This document shows, in pieces, positions 8,701 to 18,281 of a stretch of 64,000 bases of DNA. The stretch's first letter is position 1, and each line of letters starts with the position of its first letter. This DNA is from Planctomicrobium sp051466335 (GTDB taxonomy: Bacteria > Planctomycetota > Planctomycetia > Planctomycetales > Planctomycetaceae). Below the pieces are notes generated by a model, which had not been told where the DNA came from, searched no databases, and worked only from the letters and a program-made list of their open reading frames with translations. A program made the position numbers and the translations under genes. The stretch covers positions 434,001 to 498,000 of the forward strand of contig NZ_CP195793.1 in the NCBI RefSeq assembly GCF_051466335.1, in the 5' to 3' direction.

Positions 8701-9534
8701 GCGGTCAGCGTTCTAGTTCGTGCACTCGCAGCCCGCCGTACACTCCGCGTTCTCAGCCGACCTCAGATCATCGCTCTCGATAATCAGCCAGCATCCATTC
8801 AGGTGGGGCAGATCGTCCCAGTCCCGGACGGTGTGAACATGACAACCAACGGAATTTCACAGACAAACGTGCTGCGGGACCCGGCGGGAATCATCCTCAC
8901 AGTCCAGCCTCGCATCAGCCCCGAGGGGCAGGTCGTGATGGAAGTTGCGGCTGAGAAGAGTGCTTATCCCAACTTGAACAGCGGTGTCCCGATCTTCACA
9001 GACAACGAGGGAGGCATCGTCTACGCACCGGTCAAAGACATTACAACTGCTAACACGACGATTAAGGTGCCGGATGGGCAGACGATCGTCGTCGGCGGGA
9101 TGATCACAAAGAACGACCAGACAATTGAACGTAAAGTTCCATGGCTGGGTGACCTTCCGGTGCTTGGAAAACTCTTCCAGTACAATGTTTTTGATAATCG
9201 TCGAACAGAGCTTTTGATCTTCCTGACTCCACGAATCATCCACAGCGATGCAGACATGGAGCAACTCAAGCAGATTGAAACTGGCCGAATTCACTTCTTT
9301 CAGGATGACGCGGAATCGATTCACGGACCGATCCTCGGCGTCCCGGCAGACATGACATTCCCGCTGGAACAGCTGGATAATAACGACCCAGCACGACTCC
9401 CTGAACTTCCCGCCTCGGAATTTGGACCTGCTCCGCTCCCACCGCCACCGACTCCGCAAGAAATTCAGCCAACCGCCGGCGCTAGAGCAATTGAAAACAG
9501 AGGAAAAGTGACGCGAATCACTTCCCAAAAGTAG
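5749..9534 (+). CDS. Secretin-family outer-membrane channel (GspD/PilQ type) with many N-domains
   Basis: About 1260 residues, nearly twice a usual GspD. After an N-terminal hydrophobic signal segment comes an STN/N0-like domain (about residues 60-135). A Pro/Ala/Thr-rich stretch follows, then at least four secretin N1-type repeats, recognisable by the recurring DxRTNSxxV strand and VEEIxxLD helix. The C-terminal secretin domain has the typical RVLSRPQI, GQIVPVP, VPDGQTIVVGGM and VPWLGDLPVLGKLF segments and ends in a Pro-rich tail. It should form the outer-membrane pore of a type II secretion or type IV pilus-like machine. No other secretion gene lies in the window. GTG at 5737 and ATG at 5758 are alternative starts. 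Confidence 0.92.
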   Translation: MDHMYRKDRLKQIGRKLAFLSVFPMLIPSQSFLVAAEQNVLQFKQKSDAEEKKASTPEERAKSQCKLGYFRKPWDVVLNNVAEETNSTLVMEEIPPGLYTRADIANHTREDAVRILNRDLEKTNFRLIENGNVLEVISTKKKKIDFQRHNASTEVKRPTAGMNQPITLASAESDTPATSVVQKANHENVVNEETAPPSTITIHPTTRPALDLAKQIHQTFKQRSHLENTGPHGLPAFVVDHFEQTAIAAKRPLFVLEIDTANNELLITAEPSVQVGLKQLITKIDMNPLGGEQLPKLVAGNGTTAETGRKLAQPLSLISQLRTQTPPTTTEPVQAPAADSSAPAGSAAPATAPQTTPESNPANAAAGGLPALLGNLKGDVAIEALNDLDLLILRGNEKDVESVLQVIQAIEQMAMGSMPEIHLLRLRFVDSQSMSQLLNDVYTRMSELRTNNAQQALVSVRVVPVVVPNAVLILAPGNAIEGVLDLADELDQAIDPTHEVQIFRLKHAVSTSVVEMLTNFYTQPPVGLATRLKVASDARTNSVVVQANPRDLSEIAEFIRGLDNEQSASTSRLRLFPLKSAAAEDLAAFLNNAIQGTLNPARMTSTTGQGGFGQQQGGANSATQQARATVLEFLAEGGDELIRSGLLNDIRFNADPRTNSLLVTASEQSMPLVEELIRMLDRPSSAVAEIKVFPLKNADSINAVALLNEMFSSSQQGAQRPAGAANQSSGLGMELIGAQGNGNSLIPMRFSADSRTNSVVAIGGADTLQIVEAILYKLDSNHTRNRITNVIKLRNTQASVVAQAINDFLAAQRDLATIDPDRISTSQLLEQEIIVTPEDSTNNLLISATPVYFKQLEEIARRLDAEPAQVVIQAMLVEVVLDNKDEFGVELGFQDPVLFARSTIGNLVTTTTTTSQPGQPQVTTTNVISQQATPGFNFNNQSLGSNNSTSNPSIVGSQGLTNFALGRVNNDLGYGGLVLSASSDAVSVLVRALAARRTLRVLSRPQIIALDNQPASIQVGQIVPVPDGVNMTTNGISQTNVLRDPAGIILTVQPRISPEGQVVMEVAAEKSAYPNLNSGVPIFTDNEGGIVYAPVKDITTANTTIKVPDGQTIVVGGMITKNDQTIERKVPWLGDLPVLGKLFQYNVFDNRRTELLIFLTPRIIHSDADMEQLKQIETGRIHFFQDDAESIHGPILGVPADMTFPLEQLDNNDPARLPELPASEFGPAPLPPPPTPQEIQPTAGARAIENRGKVTRITSQK

Positions 9535-9579
9535 TTCACTCACTCCCCTTGAATCTCCCCAATGTCAGGGAACACTGCA

Positions 9580-10584
9580 ATGCAGCGTAAGCACTCCAAC
9601 TCACTCCTCCGACTCTCGATTCTCGCATGCTGCCTCGCTGTCAGCAGCGGATGTCAGATGCTCAACATTTCGAAGATTGGAGACCTTCCATCTGCCGACT
9701 CAACGCACCCTGTTGTGGAGATCGTGACAGTCTGGCAGCCAGGCGAAGGGAACTTCAACGGCCTCCCGACTCGCGGTTTCGCGGGGCAGATCATGTTCTT
9801 CGCGATGGGTGAAAAGTCACCGGTGAAGGTGAACGGCAGCGTTCGCATCTATGTCTTCGACAATGTGGGGACACCGGAAGAACAGGAAAAGCCAATTGAC
9901 GAGTTCGAGTTCGACGCGGCCTCATTCCAGACATTCCTGGCTCCAACAAACCTCGGTGCGTCTTATCAACTGTTTATCCCTTATACTCGTAAGGGGACAC
10001 ACCTCGCCAATTGTCAGCTACGGGTGCGATACACACCTGAAGATGGGTCGAAAGTCTATTCCAAGATGGCTGCGATCACTCTGGCTGGTACCACACAACG
10101 CAAACCCAACTCAAGCGTCACAGTCGACGACGTTCCTCAGGAAGAGGTGCACAAAAACAAGATTGCGCAGGTCTTGAGTGAAAAGAAAGATGAAGTCGTC
10201 TCGCCCAGCGAGATCGTGAATGCCGTTGCTACGACAGAAAATGAACAGGCAAAAAAGAGACTCCGCAACAGCCTGACTGAAGCAGCCAAGATTCCGGCCA
10301 ACACAGCGGAAGTCGCACAGGCAAGTCACGAAACAACCGTCGTTGTGGACGAAAAACCAGTCGATCCGGCACCCGCTCCTCGGACTCCCATGAAGCTGCA
10401 TCCGCTTCTGAACCAAACTCCAGTGGAACAACCCAAGTCAGATGCACCAGCCACAACACCCGATGCAACTCCTCCTTCCGAACCTGCAGCGGTCGCAAAG
10501 GAAGAGCCGGCATCTGAAAAGGTGATTCCAGCCGCTGAGCCTGCCAAACCTGCCATGACCGCACATCCTCTCCTCGATAATTAA
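9580..10584 (+). CDS. Predicted lipoprotein of unknown function, downstream of the secretin
   Basis: About 334 residues. The N-terminus has a short basic stretch, a hydrophobic core and a lipobox ending in SSGC, so it is probably a lipid-anchored envelope protein. The first 170 residues form a beta-rich domain of unknown family. The rest is charged and then rich in Ala, Pro and Thr, with two similar short repeats (MKLHPLLNQ and MTAHPLLDN), the second at the extreme C-terminus. ATG at 9580 is preferred over 9562 because AGGGA lies 9 bases upstream. Its position 45 bases after the secretin suggests a pilotin or accessory role, but that is inference. Confidence 0.75.
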   Translation: MQRKHSNSLLRLSILACCLAVSSGCQMLNISKIGDLPSADSTHPVVEIVTVWQPGEGNFNGLPTRGFAGQIMFFAMGEKSPVKVNGSVRIYVFDNVGTPEEQEKPIDEFEFDAASFQTFLAPTNLGASYQLFIPYTRKGTHLANCQLRVRYTPEDGSKVYSKMAAITLAGTTQRKPNSSVTVDDVPQEEVHKNKIAQVLSEKKDEVVSPSEIVNAVATTENEQAKKRLRNSLTEAAKIPANTAEVAQASHETTVVVDEKPVDPAPAPRTPMKLHPLLNQTPVEQPKSDAPATTPDATPPSEPAAVAKEEPASEKVIPAAEPAKPAMTAHPLLDN

Positions 10585-10779
10585 AAAAGCGGACAGTTTG
10601 AAAATTCGAAAACCATTGATGCATCCAATTGGTCGATAACGACTTAAACAGAGACTCCCTGTGGTTCAAACGGGGCATTTTCGGGAAATTCGATCTCTTC
10701 TTCTTGCTGCGGTGTTCCAATCACTGACAGAATAGAGACGTTGCCATTACTTCGAACGGCCATCAGGGAATCACTCGAG

Positions 10780-11478
10780 ATGCGAACACTCTTTACAATC
10801 GCCCTCATCGCCGGAGTCCTTCAGGCCTCGATCGCTTCCGCGCAAACACGGTTCGGCTCTGGAAGCACCGGTTCAGCTGGAACAACCGGTTCATCGACCC
10901 GATCCTCGTCTGGACAGTCCATGTCCCGGACAGGAACGACAGCGAACAGCACTCAAAGTCGTGGGAATTCCGGCATTGCAGGACAAACTCCAACTCTCGG
11001 AGCAACGTCGAATCTGAATGCAGGGGACGGGAGCTTAGGGGCGCAGATTGGTTCACGCGGTTTCATCGGCGGAATTAATAACTCCGGCGGTTTTATCGGC
11101 GGTAATCAATCTGCAACGTCTCAGGGACGAAGAATGAATTCCCAGATGTTCTCCCAACTTCAGAACCTCGGAAATGGGCAGTTCAGCGGCAATACCTCAC
11201 AGACACCACAGCAACTGATGCGTCCTCAAGTTCGATTGGGATTCAATTCCCCGATCGTTGCACCGGAAGCAATGCAACTTTCAGTGCAAAACCAGTTCAC
11301 TGCACTCCCTGCGCTCGGCGAACGAGGCCGAGGTGTCGTTGCCACATCCCAGGAGAGTGGGGAAATCATCCTTCGCGGGTCGGTGGCATCTGAAGAAGAC
11401 CGACGATTGATGGAAATCCTGACTCGGATGGAACCGGGAGTTCGAACGGTTCGCAACGAATTGGAAATCTCAAAGTAG
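10780..11478 (+). CDS. Secreted BON-domain protein
   Basis: About 232 residues with a clear signal peptide ending near SIASAQ. The middle is low-complexity, rich in Ser, Thr, Gly, Asn and Gln (residues about 20-160), and includes a tandem GGFIGG-type repeat. The C-terminal 60 residues form a BON-like domain (GEIILRGSVASEEDR, then VRTVRNELE), which in other proteins binds phospholipid or sits next to secretin-type channels. Start at 10780 chosen because the signal peptide begins there; the frame is open from 10741. Third gene of the secretin group, but 195 bases separate it from the lipoprotein, so it may have its own promoter. Confidence 0.75.
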   Translation: MRTLFTIALIAGVLQASIASAQTRFGSGSTGSAGTTGSSTRSSSGQSMSRTGTTANSTQSRGNSGIAGQTPTLGATSNLNAGDGSLGAQIGSRGFIGGINNSGGFIGGNQSATSQGRRMNSQMFSQLQNLGNGQFSGNTSQTPQQLMRPQVRLGFNSPIVAPEAMQLSVQNQFTALPALGERGRGVVATSQESGEIILRGSVASEEDRRLMEILTRMEPGVRTVRNELEISK

Positions 11479-11483
11479 ATGGG

Positions 11484-11505
11484 CGGGGTTCCTTCAGGAT
11501 CCCCG
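11484..11505. terminator. Bidirectional hairpin between convergent genes
   Basis: CGGGGTTCC/GGATCCCCG with loop TTCA; 8 of 9 positions pair. It occupies the 29 bases between the BON gene and the convergent methyltransferase gene. On the plus strand the tail is TTTCACTTT. Confidence 0.65.
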
Positions 11506-11507
11506 TT

Positions 11508-12245
11508 TCACTTTGTGCACTCGATCAGGGTGATCGGACTGTGATCGAAAAAACAGGCCCAGAACTCAGGATCTGCGTGCTGCAGTCCGGCAGGAGACAA
11601 TTCTGGAGAGTGCCATTTCACCTCCCGAAACCCAGCATCCCGAAATGCCGCTTCATGCATTTCCTGACCGAGGTGATAGTTTTCGATGTCGAATTCACCG
11701 TCGTCCAGATAAAACTTCCATTGAATTGGAGAGCCGATCTTCCACTCGCCGGGCGCAAACGTTTCGAACCCATACTTTCGATACGACGGCGCAGTTGAAA
11801 AATTCAACGACTGGCAGCAATTCACTGTCACAAAGCGGCCCCCTTCGTCGAGGGCGTCGTAAATGCCATTGCACATTGCTCGCAGTTCTTCTTCGTTACG
11901 CGCGTAATTCAGTAGGTAGGCTGCCACTGCGATGTCAAATGGCTCTGAAATGGCCAATTGGCGGGCATCGCCGACGATGTACTGAATCCCGGCCTGGAAC
12001 TCCTGTTCCTGCTTCGCAGCCAGTTCAATCATCCCGGCTGAAAGGTCCACCCCAGTGACACGGACCGCCCCACGCCCCCGCAGCATGCGAGTGTAAAAAC
12101 CTTCCCCGCAGGCAATGTCGATCGCTGATTTCCCAGCGAGTGGGCCGACGAGGTTCAGCAGGCTGAATGCCTCGATATAAGTTCGCCATGGTTGTTGCTT
12201 TGAACGTTGATACTGCTCTGCGATCGGGTCGTAATTGGTTGTCAT
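11508..12245 (-). CDS. Class I SAM-dependent methyltransferase
   Basis: About 245 residues with a Rossmann-like methyltransferase fold. Motif I is AIDIACGEGFYTR, followed by TGVDLSAGMIE (acidic residue of motif II) and VGDARQL (motif III). The N-terminal YDPIAEQYQRSK helix is common in small-molecule methyltransferases of this group. The substrate is unknown and neighbours do not reveal it. ATG at 12245 begins the conserved region; a GTG at 12260 is an alternative start. It is convergent with the BON gene and divergent from the yceH-like gene. Confidence 0.85.
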   Translation of the reverse strand: MTTNYDPIAEQYQRSKQQPWRTYIEAFSLLNLVGPLAGKSAIDIACGEGFYTRMLRGRGAVRVTGVDLSAGMIELAAKQEQEFQAGIQYIVGDARQLAISEPFDIAVAAYLLNYARNEEELRAMCNGIYDALDEGGRFVTVNCCQSLNFSTAPSYRKYGFETFAPGEWKIGSPIQWKFYLDDGEFDIENYHLGQEMHEAAFRDAGFREVKWHSPELSPAGLQHADPEFWACFFDHSPITLIECTK

Positions 12246-12435
12246 AACGTTTGTGCCCACTCAACGTTGATTTCAAAATCGATCTGATCACTGTGACAAT
12301 ATCGAAACCTCGACGTTTCACGCCATCCGGAAAAAAGGAACGATCGCATTAAAATATTCCTTTTTTGACCGCTACTTTCAGACTTGTTACCCTCAGTGGA
12401 TCAGTCCGTTATGATCTTCCGAGGAAATCCCCCGC

Positions 12436-13185
12436 ATGAGTGAATTTGATACAGATCTGGAAGGGTCTGCACTCGCCCCTGTTCGAGAGCTGTCCAAACC
12501 GCAACGACGTGTTTTAGGTACGCTGGTTGAAAAGGCGTTTACCGTCCCAGAAAGCTATCCAATGACCCTGAAAGGGCTTACCGTTGGATGCAATCAAAAA
12601 AGCAATCGTGATCCGGTGACAAATTACACGGAGGATGGGGTCTTCGATGCGCTAGAAGAACTTCGCAAAATCGGACTCGTCGCTGAAGTGCGGTCAGATT
12701 CGAGCCGCACCGAACGATATCGCCATTACACGCGGAAACGTTTCCCGTTCACAGAACCACAACTTGCGATCATGACAGAACTTCTGTTACGTGGCCGCCA
12801 ACAGCTTGGGGAACTGCGGGCACGTGCCAGCCGGATGGTTCCGATTGAGAGCCTCGATCAACTTCGGTCGGAGATCGAAAGCCTGATCTCGCAGAATTAC
12901 GTGCGAGCCGACGGTTCCCTGGAACGCCGCGGCGTCGAGGTAGATCACAACTTCTATCTGGCATCCGAGAATGTCCAGATGACTCCCCGATCTAACTCGG
13001 AAGCTGCCACGGAGAAGACTTCTGAGCGCGTGACAAGTCACGCTGTTTCAGAGACCTCACAGCGTCAAATTGAAGCGCTCACAGAAAATCAACAACTTCT
13101 GCAGGCAGAAATCCATGAGTTACGGGGGGAACTTGAAGAACTCAAGGACAGCCTCGCGCAACTGAAGCAAAGTCTGGGAGCCTGA
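12436..13185 (+). CDS. YceH family protein (UPF0502, DUF480) with coiled-coil tail
   Basis: 249 residues. The core (about 17-175) matches the YceH family of two winged-helix units: LSKPQRRVLGTLVEKAFTVP and GCNQKSNRDPVTNY in the first unit, RMVPIESL in the second. The C-terminal 60 residues are a heptad-rich coiled coil. The molecular function of the family is not established; winged-helix units suggest nucleic-acid or protein binding. ATG at 12436 follows GGAAATCCCCCGC. Single gene followed by its own terminator. Confidence 0.9.
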   Translation: MSEFDTDLEGSALAPVRELSKPQRRVLGTLVEKAFTVPESYPMTLKGLTVGCNQKSNRDPVTNYTEDGVFDALEELRKIGLVAEVRSDSSRTERYRHYTRKRFPFTEPQLAIMTELLLRGRQQLGELRARASRMVPIESLDQLRSEIESLISQNYVRADGSLERRGVEVDHNFYLASENVQMTPRSNSEAATEKTSERVTSHAVSETSQRQIEALTENQQLLQAEIHELRGELEELKDSLAQLKQSLGA

Positions 13186-13215
13186 CCTACTCCAATTAGT
13201 TTCTCATTCGATTTT

Positions 13216-13264
13216 GTGACGGTGGACATGCCTGATCTGTCTAGTTCACCGTCACTTCTTAATT
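13216..13264 (+). terminator. Rho-independent terminator after the yceH-like gene
   Basis: GTGACGGTGGAC pairs with GTTCACCGTCAC (arms 13216-13227 and 13244-13255; one wobble) around a 16-base loop, followed by TTCTTAATTT. Confidence 0.8.
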
Positions 13265-13385
13265 TATACAGTGCGATGAGCAGAATTCTCGGAGAACTTT
13301 GCACTTTCGATTCAGATCCGCATTAATATGGTGATTCCCATCTCTGCACGTTTTTCTCGTCAGTGATTTCGTTGGACTGGATGCG

Positions 13386-16300
13386 ATGAAAATTGGACAC
13401 TCGAATCTGATGCTCCGTCGCCCGCTGTCTCTCTGGGTAGGAATGATCCTACTTCCACTGATCGCAGGCAGCGTTGGATTTTGCCAAGCCCCAGACGAAT
13501 CGCCGCCCCCAGAGATTGAAGCGTCAGAGGCTGCAGAGACCGAGGTCATCGAACTCAATGTCGATGACCCCCAGTTATTTTCGAGATCGCTGAGTTTCAT
13601 TACCGACCGAGAGCTCGACCGAATCTTTCAGGGGATCCAGAAAGCTGCGATCAAAAAAGACTGGCCTACGATTTGTGATCGCCTCGTCACGCTCCAGAAG
13701 GAAAGCCCCAACACTCTGGTGAATGTGGGTGGAGTGATCTCAACTGTCGCTGTCGCGGCCGAACATCAACTCCGTTTGCTCCCTCCCGAAGCACTGGAGA
13801 CATATCGGCGATTAATCAACGCGACCGCGAACGAGCAACTCAAAGCTGCCATTTTGCAGAACGATCTTGAGGCATTGAAAACAGTCGCCCGGCAGTACAG
13901 GCTCACTCCTGCGGCCGACGAAGCGCATCGACTGATCATCCGCAGTTTGATCGATATTGGGATGCTGGAAGATGCAGCGATCATCTCGCTCCGATCTCCT
14001 GAATTGTCCAATCTCCAGTACGTCGCAGACTTCCTGAAAAATCAGGAGGCACAGCGATCTCTTTCCCAGACACTTCAAAAACCTCCTGCGTTTCTGTCCG
14101 AAACTTTCCCGTCACCGAAGCCAACTTGGGAACTGAAGATTGAGAACGCTCCTGAGGTCATTAACTCTCTGAGTTCCACCTACACCGAACTGCGTTACTA
14201 CGGGCTCACTCCCTACCCGGCATATTCACTGACGGCGTCGAAGAATCATTCTGTGCTCGGAGGGGCGTCTCATCGAGTCGCGTTCAATCAAACGTCCGGA
14301 GAGATCGCATGGCAGCGGGAAATCCCCGGCTATACAGCACACTGGCTGAGAGACCCCGGGGACCTTGGAGACCGGAACCGACGCAGGATGTTTGCCATAT
14401 CGGTCGCCCGTAGAACGTTCGATGAATCAGCAACATCTCGAAGTACTTCCGATGGAAAACACCTCTACTTCGTTGAGACCATCGAAAATCTCGACCCGTT
14501 GCTCAAGCCAGACGAATCGGGAGAAGACTCGGTCGAGGGGGAGCAATTTCCAGCGAATCGCCTCGTCTGCGTCTCCGCGACAACAGGGGAAGTTGTCTGG
14601 ACGTTTGATGGCGAACCTGCTGGCAAGAACTTCTTTGCCGGTCCGCCGACCATCTTTGGAAATTACCTGTACGCGTTAGGGGAGTCTAAGACAACCAATG
14701 CGATGACGCTCTTCACTCTAGATTCGCAGAGTGGATCGTTGAAAGAAGCATTGGAACTCGCTTCACCGCTTCTTTCACTCTCCAGCGATGAACGCCGTCA
14801 TGGACGATCAGGTACCATCGAATTTTACGATGGTCGTCTGCTCTGCGCGACCGCCGCCGGTGCGCTGGTCTGTGTCGATCCACTCTTCGGCGAGCTTGCC
14901 TGGGCAATTCGATTGCCGAGAAAAGATGCCCTTCATGGGAATATGAACTGGACTCGAGCAGAGATTAAAGCAACCGGATTCGCAGATTGGGATAGCTGGC
15001 AGGAAATTCAGCTCATTCAGGCGGGCCGCCACATTATCTTTGTGACCCCAGAATCCGACTTCCTGTACTGTGTGGACCCTCAAACAGGGAGGATCGTTTG
15101 GCAACAGCCACGCGGCAACGCACTCTGCATTGCGAGTGCTTCCGCTGAAACAGGTGTTTTGCTGATCGAGAAAACCCGGGCTCGTAACATTGATCTCAAG
15201 AGCGGAGCACTTCTCTGGGAATCCCCAATCCCCCAATCCGCCGGTCGAGGAGTGTCTACGGACATTGCCTATCTTTACCCAATCTACGAAACAGATTTTG
15301 CGAGAGTCGACCTGAAAACAGGAGCTGTCAGCACATCGTTCCAATCGAGTGTTTCCGGGGACCAATCCGATCGAGTCCTTCCGAGAAAGATGCAACCTCG
15401 ACAGTTGTTGATCAGCGATGGAACACTCTTCGAAGTGACTCCCACTCACGTCCGCAAGCTGCAGTCGCCGTTGCATGCCAACGAGGATTCTCAGTTCGCC
15501 AGCGTGAGCCAGGAGATTGTGAACCGAATTGAAAGTGGGAACTGGCTCTCGTCATTAGGAGAGTTCATGGAACGCTTGAAATCGAGTTCGCAAGCAGACC
15601 CTTTATCGACACAGAAACTTCAACTGGCACTCCTCTCGGCAGCGTATGAGCAACTTACCAAACAAACGGATCGGCTCGAGATCGCAGGTCAGATTTCAGA
15701 GCACCTCAAGAGTCCTTACGAGCGCGCTGCCTGGCGACAGCGACAGGTGATCTCACGGCTGGGAGAAAAAGACTACGATGGCTTTGTACATCTTTGGCTT
15801 GAAACTCCGATCGATGAGCTGAGCGTGTTGCTTCCAGCATCGCGAGAAGATCTGCGTTATCGTCTTGACCGATGGCTGCAATCGCAGGCCGTAGCGCTCT
15901 CGAATTCGCTCAGTGCTCCTGAACGCCACAAATTGTCGGAATTCATCAAATCACGAGTGATGGCAGTCACCGAGAAATCTGTCGAGGAACAGGATCACAT
16001 CTCCCGCTGCCTTGGCGTAACGCCATGGGGCGATGAGTTCCAACTTCGCAGCGGACGTCAAATATCAACTCTTCCAGAATGGGTCGACGCCCAGCTACGT
16101 TGGATTTCGATTTCTCAGAATCCTGATCAGAATGTCAGCTCAATCGCCGTCTCTCGTCTCGTACATCATTACGTTCAACGTGAGCAGTGGCGTGATGCAC
16201 TGGAATGGCTACGACGTCTCAAGAGTTATCCTTCGGACTTGAATGTGGACGGAGCAACAATCGGCTCGCTCGTCAACGAGTATGAGTCCTTGATCGACAA

Positions 16301-18218
16301 GCAACTTACAGAGACCGCAGAGTTCGCTCCCTGGCAGAACAACATTCCATCGGCGGAAGTGAAATCCACACGTAGAGAGATTATTCAAGTCATGCCGGCC
16401 TCTGTCATTGCTCCGTTTGGTGGCATGATGTCGAACATGTCAATCGAGGTCGACTACCCGTCGCGTCAGGGCCTCCGGTTTCTATCGGCAGACGTTTCTC
16501 GGCCTTGGGTTCGCAAGCTCCCTTCGTTAACCAGAAACCTGCTTCAGGACTATGGGACCGAGCAGATTTGGGGGTTCGGGCAGTTCTGTCTATTCCAGAC
16601 TGGAGACGATCTCTACGGCATTACTCCACTCAATCAAAAAGATTCCAGAATCAGCCAGCAGATTTGGGCATCGTCGCAGATGGGGGCAGATTCACAGAAC
16701 AACTTTGAAAATTTGTTGCCGGTAACTGAAGGAGTTGCCTCGATTCGCAGGCCTGGATTCGAACGGGTCACAACACCGACGCTGAGCGAATTTGGACACA
16801 ACGTAGGGACTGTCGGGCCGGTCCTGCCGACGTACTTCTGTGTCCAGAAGTACGGAATGCTGGTCGCAATCGAAACAGCAACTGGAAACGAACTTTGGCG
16901 GCGATATGACCTCCCGATGTTCGCACAGTGCTTCGGAAACGAAACTCATCTGATCCTCGCGGCAGCGGGGCAACCACACCTGAATATCTATTCCGCGATG
17001 ACCGGAGAATTCGTGAAGAGTCTCTCGTGGAATTACTCAGTCGACGACGTGATCGTGAGCCTTGGGACGACGCTCATTACCGTACGTGGCGATGGACGGA
17101 CTCTTATCGCATCTGAAGAAGAGGAAGAAGAAGCTGGGGACGCCAATGAAGAAGCTGGTCCAACTGAGGAACAGCCAACTGAAGAACAGCCAGCTGAGGC
17201 AACGCCAACGGACGCAAAGCCGGTTGAGGAGAACAAAGAAAATCCCCAGCCTGCACCACCGCATCGAGATGCCACTCAACCCGAACTCTCTCCGTTAGAG
17301 CTGGAGTCGCTGAACGGGACGACGGGAGAACGTCACTGGAAGAAATCGTTCGCACCAGGGTCGATTCCATTTGAGCTCGATTCGAAATGGCTTGGAATGC
17401 TCTCGCCGGGAGGAGCTGTCGAGTTCGTGGACCTCAGCAGCGGAAACACGATTCAGGTCTACACCCTCAATCCGAATCAGTCGATCCAGAAGATTGCATG
17501 CAGCGTCTCAACGGATGACTTTCTCGTCGTCTTTTCTTCGATCTCGTCCCGTGAAGATGACTTCTTTTCCAGTTCGCCCATCCCTTCCGGGTATCGTCGA
17601 CCGATCGTTCAGGGGACAATGGTTTGTTTCAGTCGAGAAACTGGCACTGTTCTCTGGAAGGAAGAACTCGGGGAATCCACATTCCGACTGGACCAGCCTG
17701 TCGATGTCCCGGTGTTTGTTGTCGTGAGTAAAGGGGTGCCAAAGGTAGAAACGTTCCGACGGAATTCGACGACTATCGAACCTGTTCCCGAAGATCCACC
17801 GGTTGAGGTTCCCCCTGTCGATGAGAATCCTGAGAATTCAGCTCCCAGCGAGCCATCTCCCGAAACTCCTCCTACTCGGACAGAACCTGAAATCATACCG
17901 GAAAGCGAGAACTCTCCGAAACAGGCGACTGAAGACACTGAAGACGAAGAAGCTGATGAAGAGGACGAAGACGATGGGACATGGACTTACGAGACTTTTC
18001 ATCCGGTCATTCGCTGTTATTGTCGCCGCACAGGGAAACTGATCGGCCAAATCGATGGAGAAGTTTTTTTTGGCTACTCAGTGTCAGGCGAACGAAAGTT
18101 CCAGAAGGTGAAACTCATCTCGTCGAAATCTCGCCTGGAAATTGATTTTGCGAGGGCGGCTCAGGAACCAGATGCGGCTCCCGCCGACGGTTCGAACGCT
18201 CCTGCTCCCCCAAAATAA
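13386..18218 (+). CDS. Giant secreted PQQ-binding-like beta-propeller protein
   Basis: 1610 residues with an N-terminal signal segment. Repeated blade-like motifs of the PQQ/Pyrrolo-quinoline type occur through the protein, for example TGEVVWTFDGEP, FGELAWAIRLP, TGRIVWQQPRG, TGNELWRRYDLP and TGTVLWKEELG. A helical stretch (about 700-960) separates the propeller segments. Two acidic, Pro-rich linkers lie near residues 1240-1295 and 1460-1535. No catalytic quinoprotein residues were identified, so it is more likely a scaffold or binding protein than a dehydrogenase. The start of the MscS-type gene lies 63 bases downstream, so the two may be cotranscribed. Such proteins are frequent in planctomycetes. 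Confidence 0.85.
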   Translation: MKIGHSNLMLRRPLSLWVGMILLPLIAGSVGFCQAPDESPPPEIEASEAAETEVIELNVDDPQLFSRSLSFITDRELDRIFQGIQKAAIKKDWPTICDRLVTLQKESPNTLVNVGGVISTVAVAAEHQLRLLPPEALETYRRLINATANEQLKAAILQNDLEALKTVARQYRLTPAADEAHRLIIRSLIDIGMLEDAAIISLRSPELSNLQYVADFLKNQEAQRSLSQTLQKPPAFLSETFPSPKPTWELKIENAPEVINSLSSTYTELRYYGLTPYPAYSLTASKNHSVLGGASHRVAFNQTSGEIAWQREIPGYTAHWLRDPGDLGDRNRRRMFAISVARRTFDESATSRSTSDGKHLYFVETIENLDPLLKPDESGEDSVEGEQFPANRLVCVSATTGEVVWTFDGEPAGKNFFAGPPTIFGNYLYALGESKTTNAMTLFTLDSQSGSLKEALELASPLLSLSSDERRHGRSGTIEFYDGRLLCATAAGALVCVDPLFGELAWAIRLPRKDALHGNMNWTRAEIKATGFADWDSWQEIQLIQAGRHIIFVTPESDFLYCVDPQTGRIVWQQPRGNALCIASASAETGVLLIEKTRARNIDLKSGALLWESPIPQSAGRGVSTDIAYLYPIYETDFARVDLKTGAVSTSFQSSVSGDQSDRVLPRKMQPRQLLISDGTLFEVTPTHVRKLQSPLHANEDSQFASVSQEIVNRIESGNWLSSLGEFMERLKSSSQADPLSTQKLQLALLSAAYEQLTKQTDRLEIAGQISEHLKSPYERAAWRQRQVISRLGEKDYDGFVHLWLETPIDELSVLLPASREDLRYRLDRWLQSQAVALSNSLSAPERHKLSEFIKSRVMAVTEKSVEEQDHISRCLGVTPWGDEFQLRSGRQISTLPEWVDAQLRWISISQNPDQNVSSIAVSRLVHHYVQREQWRDALEWLRRLKSYPSDLNVDGATIGSLVNEYESLIDKQLTETAEFAPWQNNIPSAEVKSTRREIIQVMPASVIAPFGGMMSNMSIEVDYPSRQGLRFLSADVSRPWVRKLPSLTRNLLQDYGTEQIWGFGQFCLFQTGDDLYGITPLNQKDSRISQQIWASSQMGADSQNNFENLLPVTEGVASIRRPGFERVTTPTLSEFGHNVGTVGPVLPTYFCVQKYGMLVAIETATGNELWRRYDLPMFAQCFGNETHLILAAAGQPHLNIYSAMTGEFVKSLSWNYSVDDVIVSLGTTLITVRGDGRTLIASEEEEEEAGDANEEAGPTEEQPTEEQPAEATPTDAKPVEENKENPQPAPPHRDATQPELSPLELESLNGTTGERHWKKSFAPGSIPFELDSKWLGMLSPGGAVEFVDLSSGNTIQVYTLNPNQSIQKIACSVSTDDFLVVFSSISSREDDFFSSSPIPSGYRRPIVQGTMVCFSRETGTVLWKEELGESTFRLDQPVDVPVFVVVSKGVPKVETFRRNSTTIEPVPEDPPVEVPPVDENPENSAPSEPSPETPPTRTEPEIIPESENSPKQATEDTEDEEADEEDEDDGTWTYETFHPVIRCYCRRTGKLIGQIDGEVFFGYSVSGERKFQKVKLISSKSRLEIDFARAAQEPDAAPADGSNAPAPPK

Positions 18219-18281
18219 TGATGGACCGCTCGTTACTCGAAACAGATCTCGAGAACATTCAGACGGAAGCTGACTTGATTC

